From: Erpobdella octoculata | Taxonomy: Eukaryota > Annelida > Clitellata > Hirudinida > Erpobdellidae | Direction: 5' to 3' | Length of the DNA: 64,000 bases | Assembly: GCA_963978895.1 (NCBI GenBank) | Contig: OZ022242.1 | Coordinates: forward strand, 38,382,179-38,446,178 | Shown here: positions 1 to 13,233 of the stretch, piece by piece | Numbering within the stretch: the first letter of the stretch is position 1 | How the letters are laid out: each line of letters opens with the position of its first letter | The notes under the pieces: model-generated | Database searches by the model: none | What the model was told of the DNA's origin: nothing | What the model saw: only the letters and a program-made list of their open reading frames with translations | Translations under genes and position numbers: made by a program

Positions 1-261
1 AATGATTAATAGGTTGATTTTAAAAGTTAACCCTCTACTGCATTGCGATGCCATTTGGCATCATTATTTTTAGCCTTATAATGAACTAAACACTGCCAAA
101 TGACATCACTATGCATCTTTCTGTGATAGTTTATAATAGAAAACAATTAAAACTATATATTTTTCTTTGAATTTGCAACCTAATAGCTATAGAAAAAATA
201 TATTCTTAGTTTTAACTAGTAGAGAGTTAAGCTTTTGTTTTATAGAAGATTATTTGCTTAC

Positions 262-364
262 CAAAAAAGTTATTTATTCCTTCGTTAACATCATATTTCA
301 AACAAATTGTCGTTCTGGTCGAAAGACTCAATGTTATCATAAAGAAGTAAGTTCTTATACACAT
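262..364 (-). CDS. R0: first (signal-peptide) exon of a further array receptor, rest outside window
   Basis: A minus-strand ATG at 364 opens a hydrophobic N-terminus (MCIRTYFFMITLSLST...) that ends at a GTAAGC donor after 262. The exon is 103 nt, phase 1, the same phase as exon 1 of every neighbour. A TATAAAA box and the array's 14-bp element lie upstream at the expected spacing. The lectin and later exons would lie left of position 1, so positions 1-261 are intron. Identity rests on position, phase and promoter rather than on a recognisable domain. Confidence 0.6.
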
Positions 365-444
365 AGCGACAATACGATCAAACTCTAAAACATGAATATA
401 TGAGACACTGTATTTCTTTGCATCTAACATTAAGAATTTGCCCG

Positions 445-511
445 TTTTATACCTTTCTGAATAAAGCTCATGTAGATAATTAGATGCAGATTGCTGAGGG
501 GTCGTATCAAA
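445..511 (-). promoter_or_regulatory. R0 promoter: 14-bp element plus TATA box
   Basis: GGGGTCGTATCAAA (+ strand) at 498-511 and TATAAAA (- strand) at 445-451. The element starts 134 bp before the ATG. Confidence 0.7.
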
Positions 512-690
512 GCGTAATAAATTTAAGTTAATTTTTCACTTAAGTTTTCTAGTTTAGTAATATTAATTATAAATAAACGTCGATTTTTAAAAATGTATTG
601 ATAGTACGCTGAAAATAATTTTAAATTATTTTTAATACTAAAGACATAAACAAATAGAAATTTGAGTACAATAATTTTCAAATAAAGTTG

Positions 691-2582
691 TTATTGTTCA
701 GCGACTTCTGAATCTTCAAGAACAAAATATTTGCTTTCTTCGGATTTTCCGAGTGATTCAGCAGCATAGTTATCTCCTGTCAAAGCATCTGGGTAATTAT
801 AGATTGGCTTAAGTTGGTTTGTCGTCAAAGTCTGACCATTCGTCAAGTACTGCCCGTTCGGTTGATACATCGGTTGCTTGCAGTAAATACCCGCAGTACT
901 AGTTTTCCAGGTGAATCTGTAAAAATTGAAATAATAATTAAATTAATTTATTGATAAATAAATTATTTGAACTTTAAACTAACTACAAACTTTTTAATGC
1001 ATATTGCGCCTATGCAAATGATGGTCAAGCAGATGACCAATCCAAGAGCACAGATGGCCACAAATAGAATAACTGAATTAATAATTATAAAAAAACTGTT
1101 AATTAATTATTTAATAAAATTATTAATTTATTGTTTTAGTTCTTATGAAAAAAGTTAACTTTGTTGTTCCTCTGTTACATCTGATTTTATCTGGTTGTCG
1201 TTGTCTGGCGTATCTGAGTTTGCGTCATGTGCTAAACAAAACGTTAGTTAAGTAGAACACATACTAACAGAGTGTTGAAATATTATTTTCAATTTATTAA
1301 ATGTTGAAAATTAACTAATTGGAATGTATTACCAGAATCCTTTCCTATAGAACAGTTACCAATGACCCCGTTCCATTTGCCAGCTTCGCATCTAAGGTAC
1401 CACGTCTGCTTGGAAGAGTAACATCCTATTACAATATCATCGTTGTTTCTTTTCAACCACGTATCTTCAGGCGGTATTACATCACTACATCCATCAGCTG
1501 ATAATTATAATTTGTTAAATTATATTGTCTTATGCTTGAATAAATTGGAATTAAAATGTTAAGCTTGAAATTTTACCTTTAATGCTAAGCAGCATCATCT
1601 TTCCATTCTTTTCAGCATTTTGGTTTCCTCTAGTTAAACCCATAAAAATCACCTCAATGACATTTCCAGATGAAATATAGCTATTCGAATCAACATATCT
1701 TCCTGATATGCCATTATCTTGACCAAACGTAATCTTGCCATTACTACATATTGTCGCATTTTTGCTTATTCTCGCTGATCGATCAATGACATAGCCAAGT
1801 TCAAACTGACAATCCACATTCGATGAATGGTCTTCCGAACTATTTAATTTTTCGAGAATTAATTTTATTTTCTGACCTCTTGGAGCTTCGATAATCCACG
1901 GCTTATGTTTAGTGCCACACTTAGATGATTCGACGCGATCAGAGAAAGAAAGATATTTGGATATTTCGGTTGCAAAAACTCTACAGTCATTCTCTTGGTC
2001 GACAACTAATTAAAAAGATTATTTGCTATTCTATACAAAGTTTTCTAATATAAATATAATATAACCAACAACAGTCATTGTCTGCTTACCATTTATGCAT
2101 CTGAAATCCGTTTGAAGATAAATCATCAGACCAGGAAAGCATGGTCTGAAAATCTTTAGCTCCTCATCTGGAAGTTTAACTTCGCAACTTTTCTTCAGTG
2201 AACACTTCATGTGCATTACGTCGAGTACGTTACTGGAACAGCCAAAATATTTTGGATCCTGACCGAGGACGCCTGAAACTTCCTCTTGAGTTATACATTT
2301 ACCAATTTGCATTCTTCCATAAGTAGCTGCAGTCATTAGAACAACATCTCTACCGTTTGGACAAACAGGCTTAAAGGTTTCTCCAATGCATGTTTCTTGA
2401 CCTAAATTACCTTTATAACAGCTAAACTTTCAGAATAAACAATGAAAACTTTTAATAATTGTATTGAAAACACATTTTTTACCATTATTCATCATTTCTC
2501 CTTCTCTTCTGCTAATTTCAAGTAACAAAACATGTTTATATAAAAGAACAGTTATAAAATACGCTTTTATAGAAACGGACAT
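691..2582 (-). CDS. R1: SUEL lectin-CUB-CCP transmembrane receptor, class A
   Basis: Exons 2483-2582, 2090-2401, 1577-2005, 1333-1497, 1160-1231, 991-1072 and 691-916 join to 461 aa. Approximate residues: signal 1-33, lectin 34-137 (YGRMQIGKCITQEEVSG, then RPCFPGL), CUB-like 138-280 (PWIIEAPRGQ), CCP-like 281-335 (IPPEDTWLKRNNDD), linker 336-359 ending TEEQQ, TM 360-386, tail 387-461. The tail has several tyrosines (YCKQPMYQ, YNYP) and ends KYFVLEDSEVAEQ. The start ATG is chosen because it precedes the hydrophobic stretch and gives the phase-1 junction shared by the array. SUEL lectins bind rhamnose or galactose in other animals; the ligand here is unknown. Confidence 0.85.
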
Positions 2583-2663
2583 CTTAAAGCGTTTTTTTAA
2601 TAAATAAAGATATAAAGGGAGGTTTTTGCATTCCCAATTCAACATTAGAACGTTGCTATGAGT

Positions 2664-2739
2664 TTTTATACATGACAAGTATTATGTAGCAATGCGCCTA
2701 AATAAATAATTATATTTAAAACACAGGGGTCGTATCAAA
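2664..2739 (-). promoter_or_regulatory. R1 promoter: 14-bp element plus TATA box
   Basis: GGGGTCGTATCAAA at 2726-2739; TATAAAA (- strand) at 2664-2670, 56 bp closer to the gene. The element is 144 bp before the ATG. Confidence 0.75.
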
Positions 2740-2899
2740 TCTGGACAATTTACTACGATTTAGTTTTGTTGATACATTCTAATAAATCATATTTAAACAA
2801 ATAAAATAAAAACAGTTTTGTGAAAACTGAACTGAAAATAAAAAACAAAAAAATATTTTAACATAGCAACAAAGTCATTGCCCTTTAGCCTTATACAGT

Positions 2900-4720
2900 C
2901 TATGATTCAGTTTGGTCAGCTTCAAGAATAAAATATTTATTTTCATCCGATTTGCTAGTCGGGTCAGGATTATTATTGCTTGCACAGTTTTCTGGATAAG
3001 CATAAGTTGATTTCTGCTGGTTAGCCATCATGGTCTGACGATTCATTGTATACTGTCCACTATGGTAATACATTGGCTGTTTGTTGTACACACTTGTAGC
3101 TTCAAACTTTCCAGAAACCCTTCAAGAAAACATTTTTGTGGAGGTAATTGTCTAATAACTAATTTCAAAAATAAATTCACATTACAGACTTGTCAAATTG
3201 CTTACTTTTTTATACAGATGGCACCAATGCAAACGATTGTTAAGCAAATAACCAAACCAAGAGCACAAATTGCAACAAAGAGAATTACTATGAAATAAAA
3301 AAAGTAATTATTTAATTCAGTATTAAAATTAAAACGTTGATTTAAATTTTTATTTACTTTGCTGCTCCTCAGTAACGTTTGTAATATCATTTTCTTCTTT
3401 GCTAGAATTCTGGTCAAAGCTCTCGGCTGTTAGTTTAAAATGTTTAAATGAATGTTTAGAATTATTTTTATTAATATTCAAGCTTGATTTTACCGGTTTT
3501 GTGACCAATGGAACAATTTCCAACAACCCCGCCCCACTTTCTATGTTCGCATCTGAGGTACCACGTTTGCTTGGAAGAGTAACATCCTATTACAATATCA
3601 TCGTTGTTTCTTTTCAACCATGTGTCTTCTGGTGGTATTATGTCGCTACATCCATCAGCTGAAATTGAAAATAATTATTCACTCTTTACTGCTCAAATTA
3701 GTCAAACTTAAATAGTTTTTTTTTCATCTCTAACCTTCGATTTCAAGCAGCCTGGTCCAATCATTTTGGTTTCTTCCAGCCAATTTCTTGACAGTCAACT
3801 CAATTATACTCCCCATAGATGTGTAGGTATTTGAATCCATATTTTTTTGTAATCTAAGATTTTCTTTATTAAAACTGACCCTTCCGTTGCTACAGAGTGT
3901 AGTATTTTTAGTCATACCTAATAGTGATCTATCGACGACATGCCCAAGTTCGAACCCACACTCAGTGTTTGACGTTAATTCTTCGGGTTTGTTTAAGCTT
4001 TTCATAGTTAATTTAATTGTTTGTCCTCTCGTGGCTTCAATAATCCACGGCTGAAACTTGGAGCCACACATTGAAACATTTGACCGGTCGAAGAAAGTAA
4101 GATATTTTGGTATATCAGTTGCAAGGATTTTACAGCTACTTTCTTGATCAACAACTAAAACGTTAAAATGCAAATTATTCATTTTCTAAAATTGTCCGCT
4201 AAACCATTTCGTCTAAAACTGAAAGTTGTAACTCAAACATACCAGTTATACACATGAACTCAGTTTTAAGATAAGCTTTCAGACCCGGGAAGCATGGCTT
4301 GGTGTTTTCTAAAACATCATCTGGTAGTTTCACTTCACAACTGTTTTTCAGTGAACATTTTCCGTGCATTATGTTAAGAACGTTACTGGAACAGCCAAAG
4401 TACTTTGGATCCTGACCGAGGACGCCTGATACTTCTTCTTGAGTTATACATTTACCAACTTGCATTCTTCCGTACGTTGCTGAAATCATAAGAACGACAT
4501 GTTTGCCGTTCGGACAGGCAGGCTTGAATGTTTGTCCAATGCACGTATCACTACCTAATACAATAATGAGCAGCTAAGTTATAGTATTGAAACCGATCAT
4601 TTGTTTGTATAAGAACTTACCATAAATGCTGTATTTTTCTTGTTCTGCAACGTTTTCTAAGAAAAAGCCACTTTTTATTTGAAAAATAACGATTAAAATT
4701 AATCCAATAACGTTTGACAT
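2900..4720 (-). CDS. R2: SUEL lectin-CUB-CCP transmembrane receptor, class A
   Basis: Exons 4621-4720, 4243-4554, 3735-4154, 3494-3658, 3358-3426, 3206-3287 and 2900-3119 give 455 aa. The signal peptide is MSNVIGLILIVIFQIKSGFF. The lectin carries ATYGRMQVGKCITQEEVSG and KPCFPGLKAYL. The CUB-like exon has four Cys and PWIIEATRGQ. The TM segment is VILFVAICALGLVICLTIVC and is followed by KK. The tail contains YNKQPMYYHSGQY and STYAYPEN and ends KYFILEADQTES, so the usual valine before the leucine is isoleucine here. Its closest relative by tail is R3. Confidence 0.85.
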
Positions 4721-4800
4721 TTTTAAATATTGTAAACCAAAATATGTACTCTTAACAGTTTAATATAATCAAGCATGATTTCATAAACTGATGGCAGGCG

Positions 4801-4898
4801 TTTATATATAGCTAGACATAATGATATTAATTCTATAAATTAAATTTCATCGCAGTGCGCTTGAATACAATTCATTTCATATCGGGGGTCGTATCAAA
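4801..4898 (-). promoter_or_regulatory. R2 promoter: 14-bp element plus TATA box
   Basis: GGGGTCGTATCAAA at 4885-4898; TATATATAAA (- strand) at 4801-4810. The element is 165 bp before the ATG. Confidence 0.75.
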
Positions 4899-5019
4899 TT
4901 TGATTAATTTTCTGCGCAAACTGTAGCATCAACAAAGAATTTTAATAACAAAACATTGATATCATTGGTAAAAAAATAGCTAAACAAATATTGCAACAAA
5001 ATCATTATTTCTACATAAG

Positions 5020-6853
5020 TCACATATTTTGTTGCAATTCAGTATGATCATCTTCAAGAACGAAATATTTATTCTCGTCAGATTTTCCAGTCACGTCAGG
5101 AATATTATCAGTTGCACAGTTTTCTGGATAAGCATAAGTTGACTTTTGTTGGTTAGCCATCAGGGTCTGACGATTCATTGAGTACTGTCCATTGTGATAA
5201 TACATTGGCTGCTTGTTGTAAACGCTCGCTGCTCCAGATTTTACAGAAACCCTGCATTAAAAAATTATTGGGGCAATGATAACACTTTGTTAATAGTAAA
5301 TTAACAGCAAAAAAAATTAAAAAAAGACATACTTTTTTATGCATATGGCACCAATGCACACGATTGTCAAACAAATTACCAAACCAAGTGCGCAAATAGC
5401 GACAAAGAGAATTACTGGAAAAAGAAATGTTTTAATTGTTTGTTTACTAATAATTTAAATCAAAATAATTTTGTTTTGTTTTCCTTACTTTGCTGCTCTT
5501 CAGTTACATTTGTAATAGTTTCTTCACTACTGATACGATTCTGAGCAAGATCACTAGCTGTTGATGAAGAACTCTCTCATTTAAAAATATCAAAGTGGTT
5601 CAAAATTATCATTCAATATAGATTTCACCTGTTTTTTGCCCAATGGAACAATTTCCAACAACTCCACTCCACTTTCTATTTTCGCATCTGAGATACCATG
5701 TTTGCTTGGAAGAGTAACATCCTATCACAATATCATCGTTGTTTCTCTTCAACCAAGTATCTTCAGGTGGTATTATGTCCAAGCAGCCTTCAGCTGATAT
5801 TTATTTACAAGAAACTATCATTTCATACTAAAAAAACAAAAACTTTAGAGTATGTTTTTAAAAATTAAACCTTCAATTTTAAGCAGCATTATTTGTCCAT
5901 TCATGTCAACACTACGATCTTTCTCAGTAAAACTATGAAGTAATTCAATAATACTCCCAGTAGATGTATATGTATTGTAATCAGTGTATTTCTCCAATTT
6001 CGCGTTACCTTTCTCAAATTTAACTTTTCCATTGCTACAGAGTGTTACATTTTTGTTTTTTCCCATCTGTAATCTATCAATGACATTTCCAAGTTTAAAC
6101 TGACAATCATTATCAGAAAGTTGTTTACCCGGATTATTCAAGTTTTCCAAAGTTAATTTGATTTTTTGTCCTCTCGGAGCTTCAATTATCCATGGCTTAA
6201 ATTTAGAGCCACACTGTGTTGAATTTTTCCAGTTAGAAAAAGTAAGATATTTTGACATTTCATTAACAAGACTCATACAACTACTTTCTTCATCAATAAC
6301 TAGAACGGTCAAATAATTATCTCTTAAATTATTATCATTTTAAAACAATTCTAGTGATTTAAATAAATTCTTACCATTTATGCATCTGAATTCCGTTTTA
6401 AGATAAACCATTAAACCTGGAAAACATGGTTTTGTTTCACTTAGCTCATCGTCCGGAAGTTTTACTTCGCAACTATTTTTGAGAGAGCATTTCTTGTGAA
6501 GTATGTTAAGAACGTTACTGGAACAGCCAAAGTATTTTGGATCCTGGCCGAGGACGCCTGATACTTCTTCTTGAGTTATACATTTACCGACTTGCATTCT
6601 TCCATAAGTAGCAGAAGTCATTAGAACAACGTCTCTATTGTTTGGACAAATTGGCTTGAATGTTTGTCCATTGCACGTTTCGCTAGCTAAAGTATAAACA
6701 GAATAAAAGTTAGAAAAAGGAAAATTATTATAAGATATAAAGAAAATACTAAGCAGCGGTACTGTAATTCTCTTTATGTCCACTGTTTTCGAAGAAAATG
6801 CCATTTTCAAATCCAAAAATCGCTATGACGTAGATTCCAAAAATCTTAGACAT
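5020..6853 (-). CDS. R3: SUEL lectin-CUB-CCP transmembrane receptor, class A
   Basis: Exons 6763-6853, 6375-6686, 5871-6299, 5632-5793, 5489-5557, 5333-5414 and 5020-5251 give 458 aa. Exon 1 (MSKIFGIYVIAIFGFENGIF) needs an unusual donor, ACA|GTACCG, to reach the phase-1 acceptor. The nearby GTATTT donor would break the frame. Another ATG lies in a frame that reads through intron 1, but its N-terminus does not match the family. The lectin has YGRMQVGKCITQEEVSG and KPCFPGLMVYL. The tail resembles R2 and ends KYFVLEDDHTELQQNM, with the Y-F-V-L motif slightly further from the C-terminus than in R2. Confidence 0.8.
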
Positions 6854-6936
6854 TTTCGAGAGAGACAATAATAGAAATCAGGTTCTTGCCAATCGTATAT
6901 GTAAAATTACAATGATGTCGACTCAAGACTGAGATG

Positions 6937-7023
6937 TTTATATATGCGTAGATGTAGTGTAAAGATATTGTATCCTATGAGGCTTGAATGTAATTAAACT
7001 TATAAACCGGGGGTCGTATCAAA
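6937..7023 (-). promoter_or_regulatory. R3 promoter: 14-bp element plus TATA box
   Basis: GGGGTCGTATCAAA at 7010-7023; ATATATAAA (- strand) at 6937-6945. The element is 157 bp before the ATG. Confidence 0.75.
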
Positions 7024-7216
7024 TTTGAAATAACTTACTCGAAACATTTTATTATAGAAATAATTAGTACACAATCGAGTTTAATAAAGATTAAATAATG
7101 AGAAAAAAAGTTGAAAATGTTTTCTTTATACATAATGTATAACAGCTGAATTTACACGGCAAAAATGTTTGCTTTGCTATTTAGTAGTGTAGAAATGTAC
7201 GAATATACATATCTGT

Positions 7217-9163
7217 TTATGCCTCAGTTTGATCATCTTCAAGAACGAAATATTTATTTTCATCGGATTTTCCAGTTACGTCGGGTATATTTTGGTTTGC
7301 AAAGTTTTCTGGATAAGCATAAGTCGACTTCTGTTGATTAGCCGTCAGGGTCTGTCGATTCATTGAGTACTGACCGCTGGGGTAATACATTGGCTGCTTG
7401 TTATAGACGTTCGCAGCTCCGGATTTTCCAGACATCCTTAAATATATAAAAAATTTTATAACTCAACCAACATCATAGAAAAAAATTATTAAAAAAAAAA
7501 CTCACTTTTTCATGCAGATGGCGCCAACGCACACAATGGTCAAGCAAATGACCAGGCCAAGAGCGCAAATGGCAATAAAAAGAATAACTAAAAATAAAAT
7601 TATTTATTTATTTTTATGTGGATATATTTATTATAATAAAATAAAATTGTATTTTGTTTTACTTTGCTGTTCTTCAGTTACATTTTCTATATTTTCTCCC
7701 TTTCTGCTGATATGCTTTTCATCATTACTGTCGACTGTTGGTTTAAATACCTACTTTCAATTTGGTACACACACACACGATTTGTATATAACACCTTATA
7801 GGGTGCGTTGTTAAATTGCTCGCGCTAGTGAATCCCGGGTTTAACCCAAGTAGCTCTTGCTCGAAGTAAAAGTCAAGTGACACAGTTAGGCGTTAGGTGT
7901 TAGCGCATATCAGATTAATCCAGTGAAAAACAACGCGCCCATATTGAAAACTGATTTTAACCTGCACTTTGTCCAATCGAGCAATTTCCAACGACTCCAT
8001 TCCATTTTCGTTTCTCGCATCTGAGATACCAGGTTTTCTTGGAAGAATAACATCCTATTACAATATCATCGTTGTTTCTCTTCAACCATGTATCTTCAGG
8101 TGGTATTATGTCCAAGCAGCCTTCAGCTTTGAATATATGAACAAAATTAGGATATCTGAAAAATTATTTTCAGAAATATAACTCACTTTCAATTTTTAGC
8201 AATAGCATGATATCATTTTCCTTATTGTCTTTCGGATTTTTCCTAAAATTTACTTCAATCAAACTTCCAATTGAAACGTATACGTTTTGAAAAGTGCTGC
8301 CATCTAATCTATTTTCTCGGCTCTTTAGTATACTTCCGTGACTGCAAAGAGTTGTATTGAAAGCAGCAATACTTTGCGAATGATCAACAACTTGACCGAT
8401 TTCAAATCCACAATCTCTATTGGAGACGTGATTCTGATGTTTGTTCAAATTTTCTAAAGTCAGTTTAACCTTTTGGCCCCTGGGCGCTTCAATTATCCAT
8501 CCGTTCGGTTCCAAACCACACGCTGGAGAATTTTCTAACCAGTTAAAAGTTAAGTACTTAGGACTTTCAGTGGCTGTGATACGGCAGCTTGAATCTTGCT
8601 CAACGACTAATATATAATAATTAGTTATAATTGTATTTAATAACTGTTACAGTAAGTCAATAGACAAACTTACCATTAATACATTTGTATTCCGCGTGTA
8701 AGTAAGACTTCAATCCAGGAAAGCACGGTTTGGTCTTGTCGACGTCCGGATTGGGTATTTTAATTTCACATGTACGTTTCAGAGAGCATTTTCCATGTAA
8801 AACATCTAAGACATCACTGGAGCAACCGAAATATTTCGGATCTTGACCTAAAACGCCAGACACTTCTTCCTGTGCTATGCACTTGCCGATTTCCATTCTG
8901 CCGTAAGTAGCTGATACCAAGAGAACTGCATCCTCTCCGTTTGGACATTCTGGTTTAAACGTTTCAGCATTACAGGTGTCTTGTACTGAAATACCAATTG
9001 GTTAGCTAAAGTATCTTATTTAAAGTTTTATTTTTTTGAGAAAATCTTCAAATTCCAACTAACCAATAATGTTTTTATCCTTTTCAACTTCGGTTTCAAA
9101 ACAGAAACTTATTTTAAAAAATAATCCAATTAGAACAACGACCAATCTAAAGTATTCAAACAT
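7217..9163 (-). pseudogene. R4: class A receptor with a frameshift in the signal-peptide exon (pseudogene or sequence error)
   Basis: Exons 9063-9163, 8674-8985, 8187-8606, 7962-8126, 7663-7734, 7506-7587 and 7217-7436 sum to 1372 nt, one more than a multiple of three. The extra base is a T in a run of seven (coding strand, A-run 9115-9121). From the ATG the frame stops after 16 codons. With six T's the signal peptide would join the lectin in frame. No other ATG opens the downstream frame inside the exon. All other exons are open: lectin YGRMEIGKCIAQEEVSG, CUB PWIIEAPRGQ-like region with the Pro-Trp replaced by GW, CCP-like module with YSSKKTW, tail ending KYFVLEDDQTEA. A MITE sits in the linker/CCP intron. 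Confidence 0.7.
7801..7940. mobile_element. 140-bp MITE-like element with terminal inverted repeats
   Basis: GGGTGCGTTGTT at 7801-7812 and AACAACGCGCCC at 7929-7940 are 12-bp terminal inverted repeats with one mismatch. They are flanked by ATA on both sides (7798-7800, 7941-7943), a candidate 3-bp target duplication. There is no coding capacity. It lies in the R4 intron between the CCP-like and linker exons. The ends resemble Harbinger-type MITEs, but the superfamily is uncertain. Confidence 0.55.
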
Positions 9164-9236
9164 TTTCCCAAACTCCGACAAGATGGATACAATAAAATTA
9201 TACCCGCATTGTAATAATGAATACTAGTGCAGCTCC

Positions 9237-9312
9237 TTTTTATGAAATCGGCCTTTTTAGTGTTTATTAGTACGCGTGCATACAATTAATAACATCTAGG
9301 GGTCGTATCAAA
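9237..9312 (-). promoter_or_regulatory. R4 promoter: 14-bp element plus TATA-like box
   Basis: GGGGTCGTATCAAA at 9299-9312; CATAAAAA (- strand) at 9237-9244. The element is 136 bp before the ATG. Confidence 0.7.
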
Positions 9313-9477
9313 GCAAATAAATCGAAATGAAAATTGAAATTCGATTGTCAAATAGGTTTTTCAACGAGTAAACAGACAAACGTACAAGTAAAAAGTTATG
9401 TTCAATTTAATAATTAAATGTCAAAAATAAACATTGTTAAATAAATTAATTAGTCATTGGGTTAATTCCAAACTTAA

Positions 9478-11260
9478 TTACTGATTTGCCAAACCGTTGT
9501 CTAAAATAAAGTATTTGTTTTTTTCATCTTTTTCAGCATTTTCTTCCGCACTCTTTCTTGTGCAAATATCAGGGTATGTAAAAGACGAGTTTTGTTGCTG
9601 ATCTACTGCCAAAGCTGGTCGACTCATTGAGTAATTTCCTCCACTTGCGTAATACATTGGCTGCTTGTTGTAAACACTTGCGGCGGCTCCAGATTTTCCT
9701 GTGTATCTAATTAAATATAAATTGCATCAATTTAATTTAATTTAAGAGTTTTACCAAAAATCCATAAGAATTCATGGAAATCTCTAGATAACTTACCTTT
9801 TGATGCAGATTGCACCAATACATACGATCATTAAACAAACGATCAGGCCCATAGCACAAATGGCCACAAACAGAATAACTGGAACAATTGTTATTAAAGA
9901 GTTTAAAAAATATACGTAAATAGAAATTCAGCAAAAAAAAATGTTTACAAAAATATTGCTTCTTACTTTGCTGTTCTTCGTTAATCAAAACAGAATCTTT
10001 ATCTCCACCAGCTTGATCTTGCTGGACACTCACATCTGAGAATTCTCTACTCTGTGAACAGTTACCAACGACTCCATTCCATTTTCGATTTTCGCATCTA
10101 AGATACCACGTTTGCTTAGAAGAATAACATCCTATTACAATATCATCGTTGTTCCTTTTCAACCAAGTATCTTCAGGTGGTATTATATTGCTACATCCAT
10201 CGACTAACAATTGAAAAACATGTAAATAACATTTATTAGTAGTAGTATAACGTTTAAACTTATTCATGTTTAACCTTCAATTTTTATTAAAATCATGGTG
10301 GACTGCATTTCAGTTGTTGCATCTTCAAATTTCAGTTCGATTGCACTGCCGAGCGAAACATACGTATTTTGTGCCTTATTAGACTTTTCCGACCTCAAAA
10401 CGTTGCTGTGAGATTTGATTCTTCCGTTGTTACACAGTGTCGTGTCGTTAGCCAATCCTTGAGATATTTCCGTTAGTTTTCCGATTTTGAAATCGCAATC
10501 AACTTCTAAAATATGTTTTTCCACATTGTTAAGGTTTTCAATAGACAGTTTCACCTTTTGACCTCTTGGAGCTTCGATAATCCACGAACGAGATTTGAAT
10601 CCACACTTTGTTGAGTCTGAACTTCCAGAAAAGATCAGATACTTTGGATTTTCTGTTGCCATAATTTGGCACCTTTCATCTTGATCCACGACTGCTTTTA
10701 TGAATAATGACATTTTTTTAAATAAAATTTAAACAAAACATTGCATGCCTGAATAAATTAAATCAACTAACTACTGATGCATTTATATTCCGTGCGTAGA
10801 TACGATCTCAGGCCGGAGAAACACGGTTTGAACTTGTCCATTTCTGGGTTTGGAACTTTAACCTCGCAGTCTGTCTTCAAAGAACACTTTTGATGTAAAA
10901 CGCTCAGAACATTACTGGAACAGCCAAAATATCTTGCATTTCTACCAAGATCATCTGAAACTTCTTCTTGCGGAATACATCTTCCAACTTTCATTCTCCC
11001 ATAAATTGCCGATATTACTAGAACCACTTCTCTGGTGTTAGGACACTCGGGCTTGAAAGCCTCTCCAGTGCAACTATCTTTAACTTCAATTAAGCATTAT
11101 AAATGTATTATTAAATTCAAATTTATACCAAAACAGCTTACGTCTCAAATTAATTCTCACCAAATAGATTGTCGTTTTCTATTGCCAGCAACGTCCTAAC
11201 GGTAATAACTCCAGCAATAAAGAATGAGATTGTATTTACCGATAAAACAAACAATGCCAT
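9478..11260 (-). CDS. R5: class A receptor with fused CCP-linker exon
   Basis: Exons 11161-11260, 10775-11077, 10275-10691, 9967-10203, 9797-9878 and 9478-9706 give 455 aa. Unlike all its neighbours, the CCP-like module runs directly into the linker (GNCSQSREFSDVSVQQDQ... to NEEQQ) in one 237-nt exon, so one intron is missing. The lectin has YGRMKVGRCIPQEEVSD and KPCFSGLRSYL, and its exon is 9 nt shorter than in R1-R4. The TM reads VILFVAICAMGLIVCLMIVC, followed by KR. The tail includes YNKQPMYYASGGNYSM and ends KYFILDNGLANQ. Confidence 0.85.
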
Positions 11261-11311
11261 TTTCTGTTTTGCTTGATTTACTTTTCACCTAATGTTAGAG
11301 TTTCTGTGTTG

Positions 11312-11428
11312 TTTTATAGACTATATGTGTATTCTCATATGCTTATTTTGATATTTAAACTATAGCTAGAAAAATATCATTGCGCTTGCAATTGATTAAA
11401 TAAAACACAAACAAGGGGTCATATCAAA
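11312..11428 (-). promoter_or_regulatory. R5 promoter: 14-bp element plus TATA box
   Basis: GGGGTCATATCAAA at 11415-11428 (one change from R1-R4); TATAAAA (- strand) at 11312-11318. The element is 155 bp before the ATG. Confidence 0.7.
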
Positions 11429-11733
11429 ACTTCAAAAGTAAATATAAAACGATTTTGGTTTGCTGGAAAAAGATGTGTTTAATAAAGAATTGTCAACAAA
11501 ATAAAAAAAAAATTGCTCATAATTCTAATTGATTAGTTTTACAAATAATCTTCAAGTTTTTTTTTGACAAAAAATGAAAAATATAGAGGCAAAAAAATCT
11601 AAGAATTGACGTTACATACGAGTTATATCAAAATTTTATTAAAGGGTTGTTGTTTTATAGATTTCCATTGTAGTTTTTATGATGTTTTGTGACAGTTCTG
11701 ACTAGTCCGTTGGTCCACTGTCAGGCCGAAAAG
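11429..11733. other. Intergenic stretch between R5 promoter and M1 stop
   Basis: AT-rich with no gene recognised. It should hold the 3' UTR of M1 on the minus strand. The part near 11630-11733 resembles the sequence 3' of M2, as expected from the duplication. Confidence 0.5.

Positions 11734-13233
<1,500 letters not shown>

Noticed and set aside
47..62. GATGCCA-TT-TGGCATC palindrome
   Set aside because: Short, in a presumed intron of R0, with no repeat elsewhere that I could see; not enough to call a site.
6340..6816. Long open frame joining an upstream Met to the R3 lectin
   Set aside because: It runs through intron 1 by chance; the family start in exon 1 at 6853 gives a proper signal peptide and matching phase.
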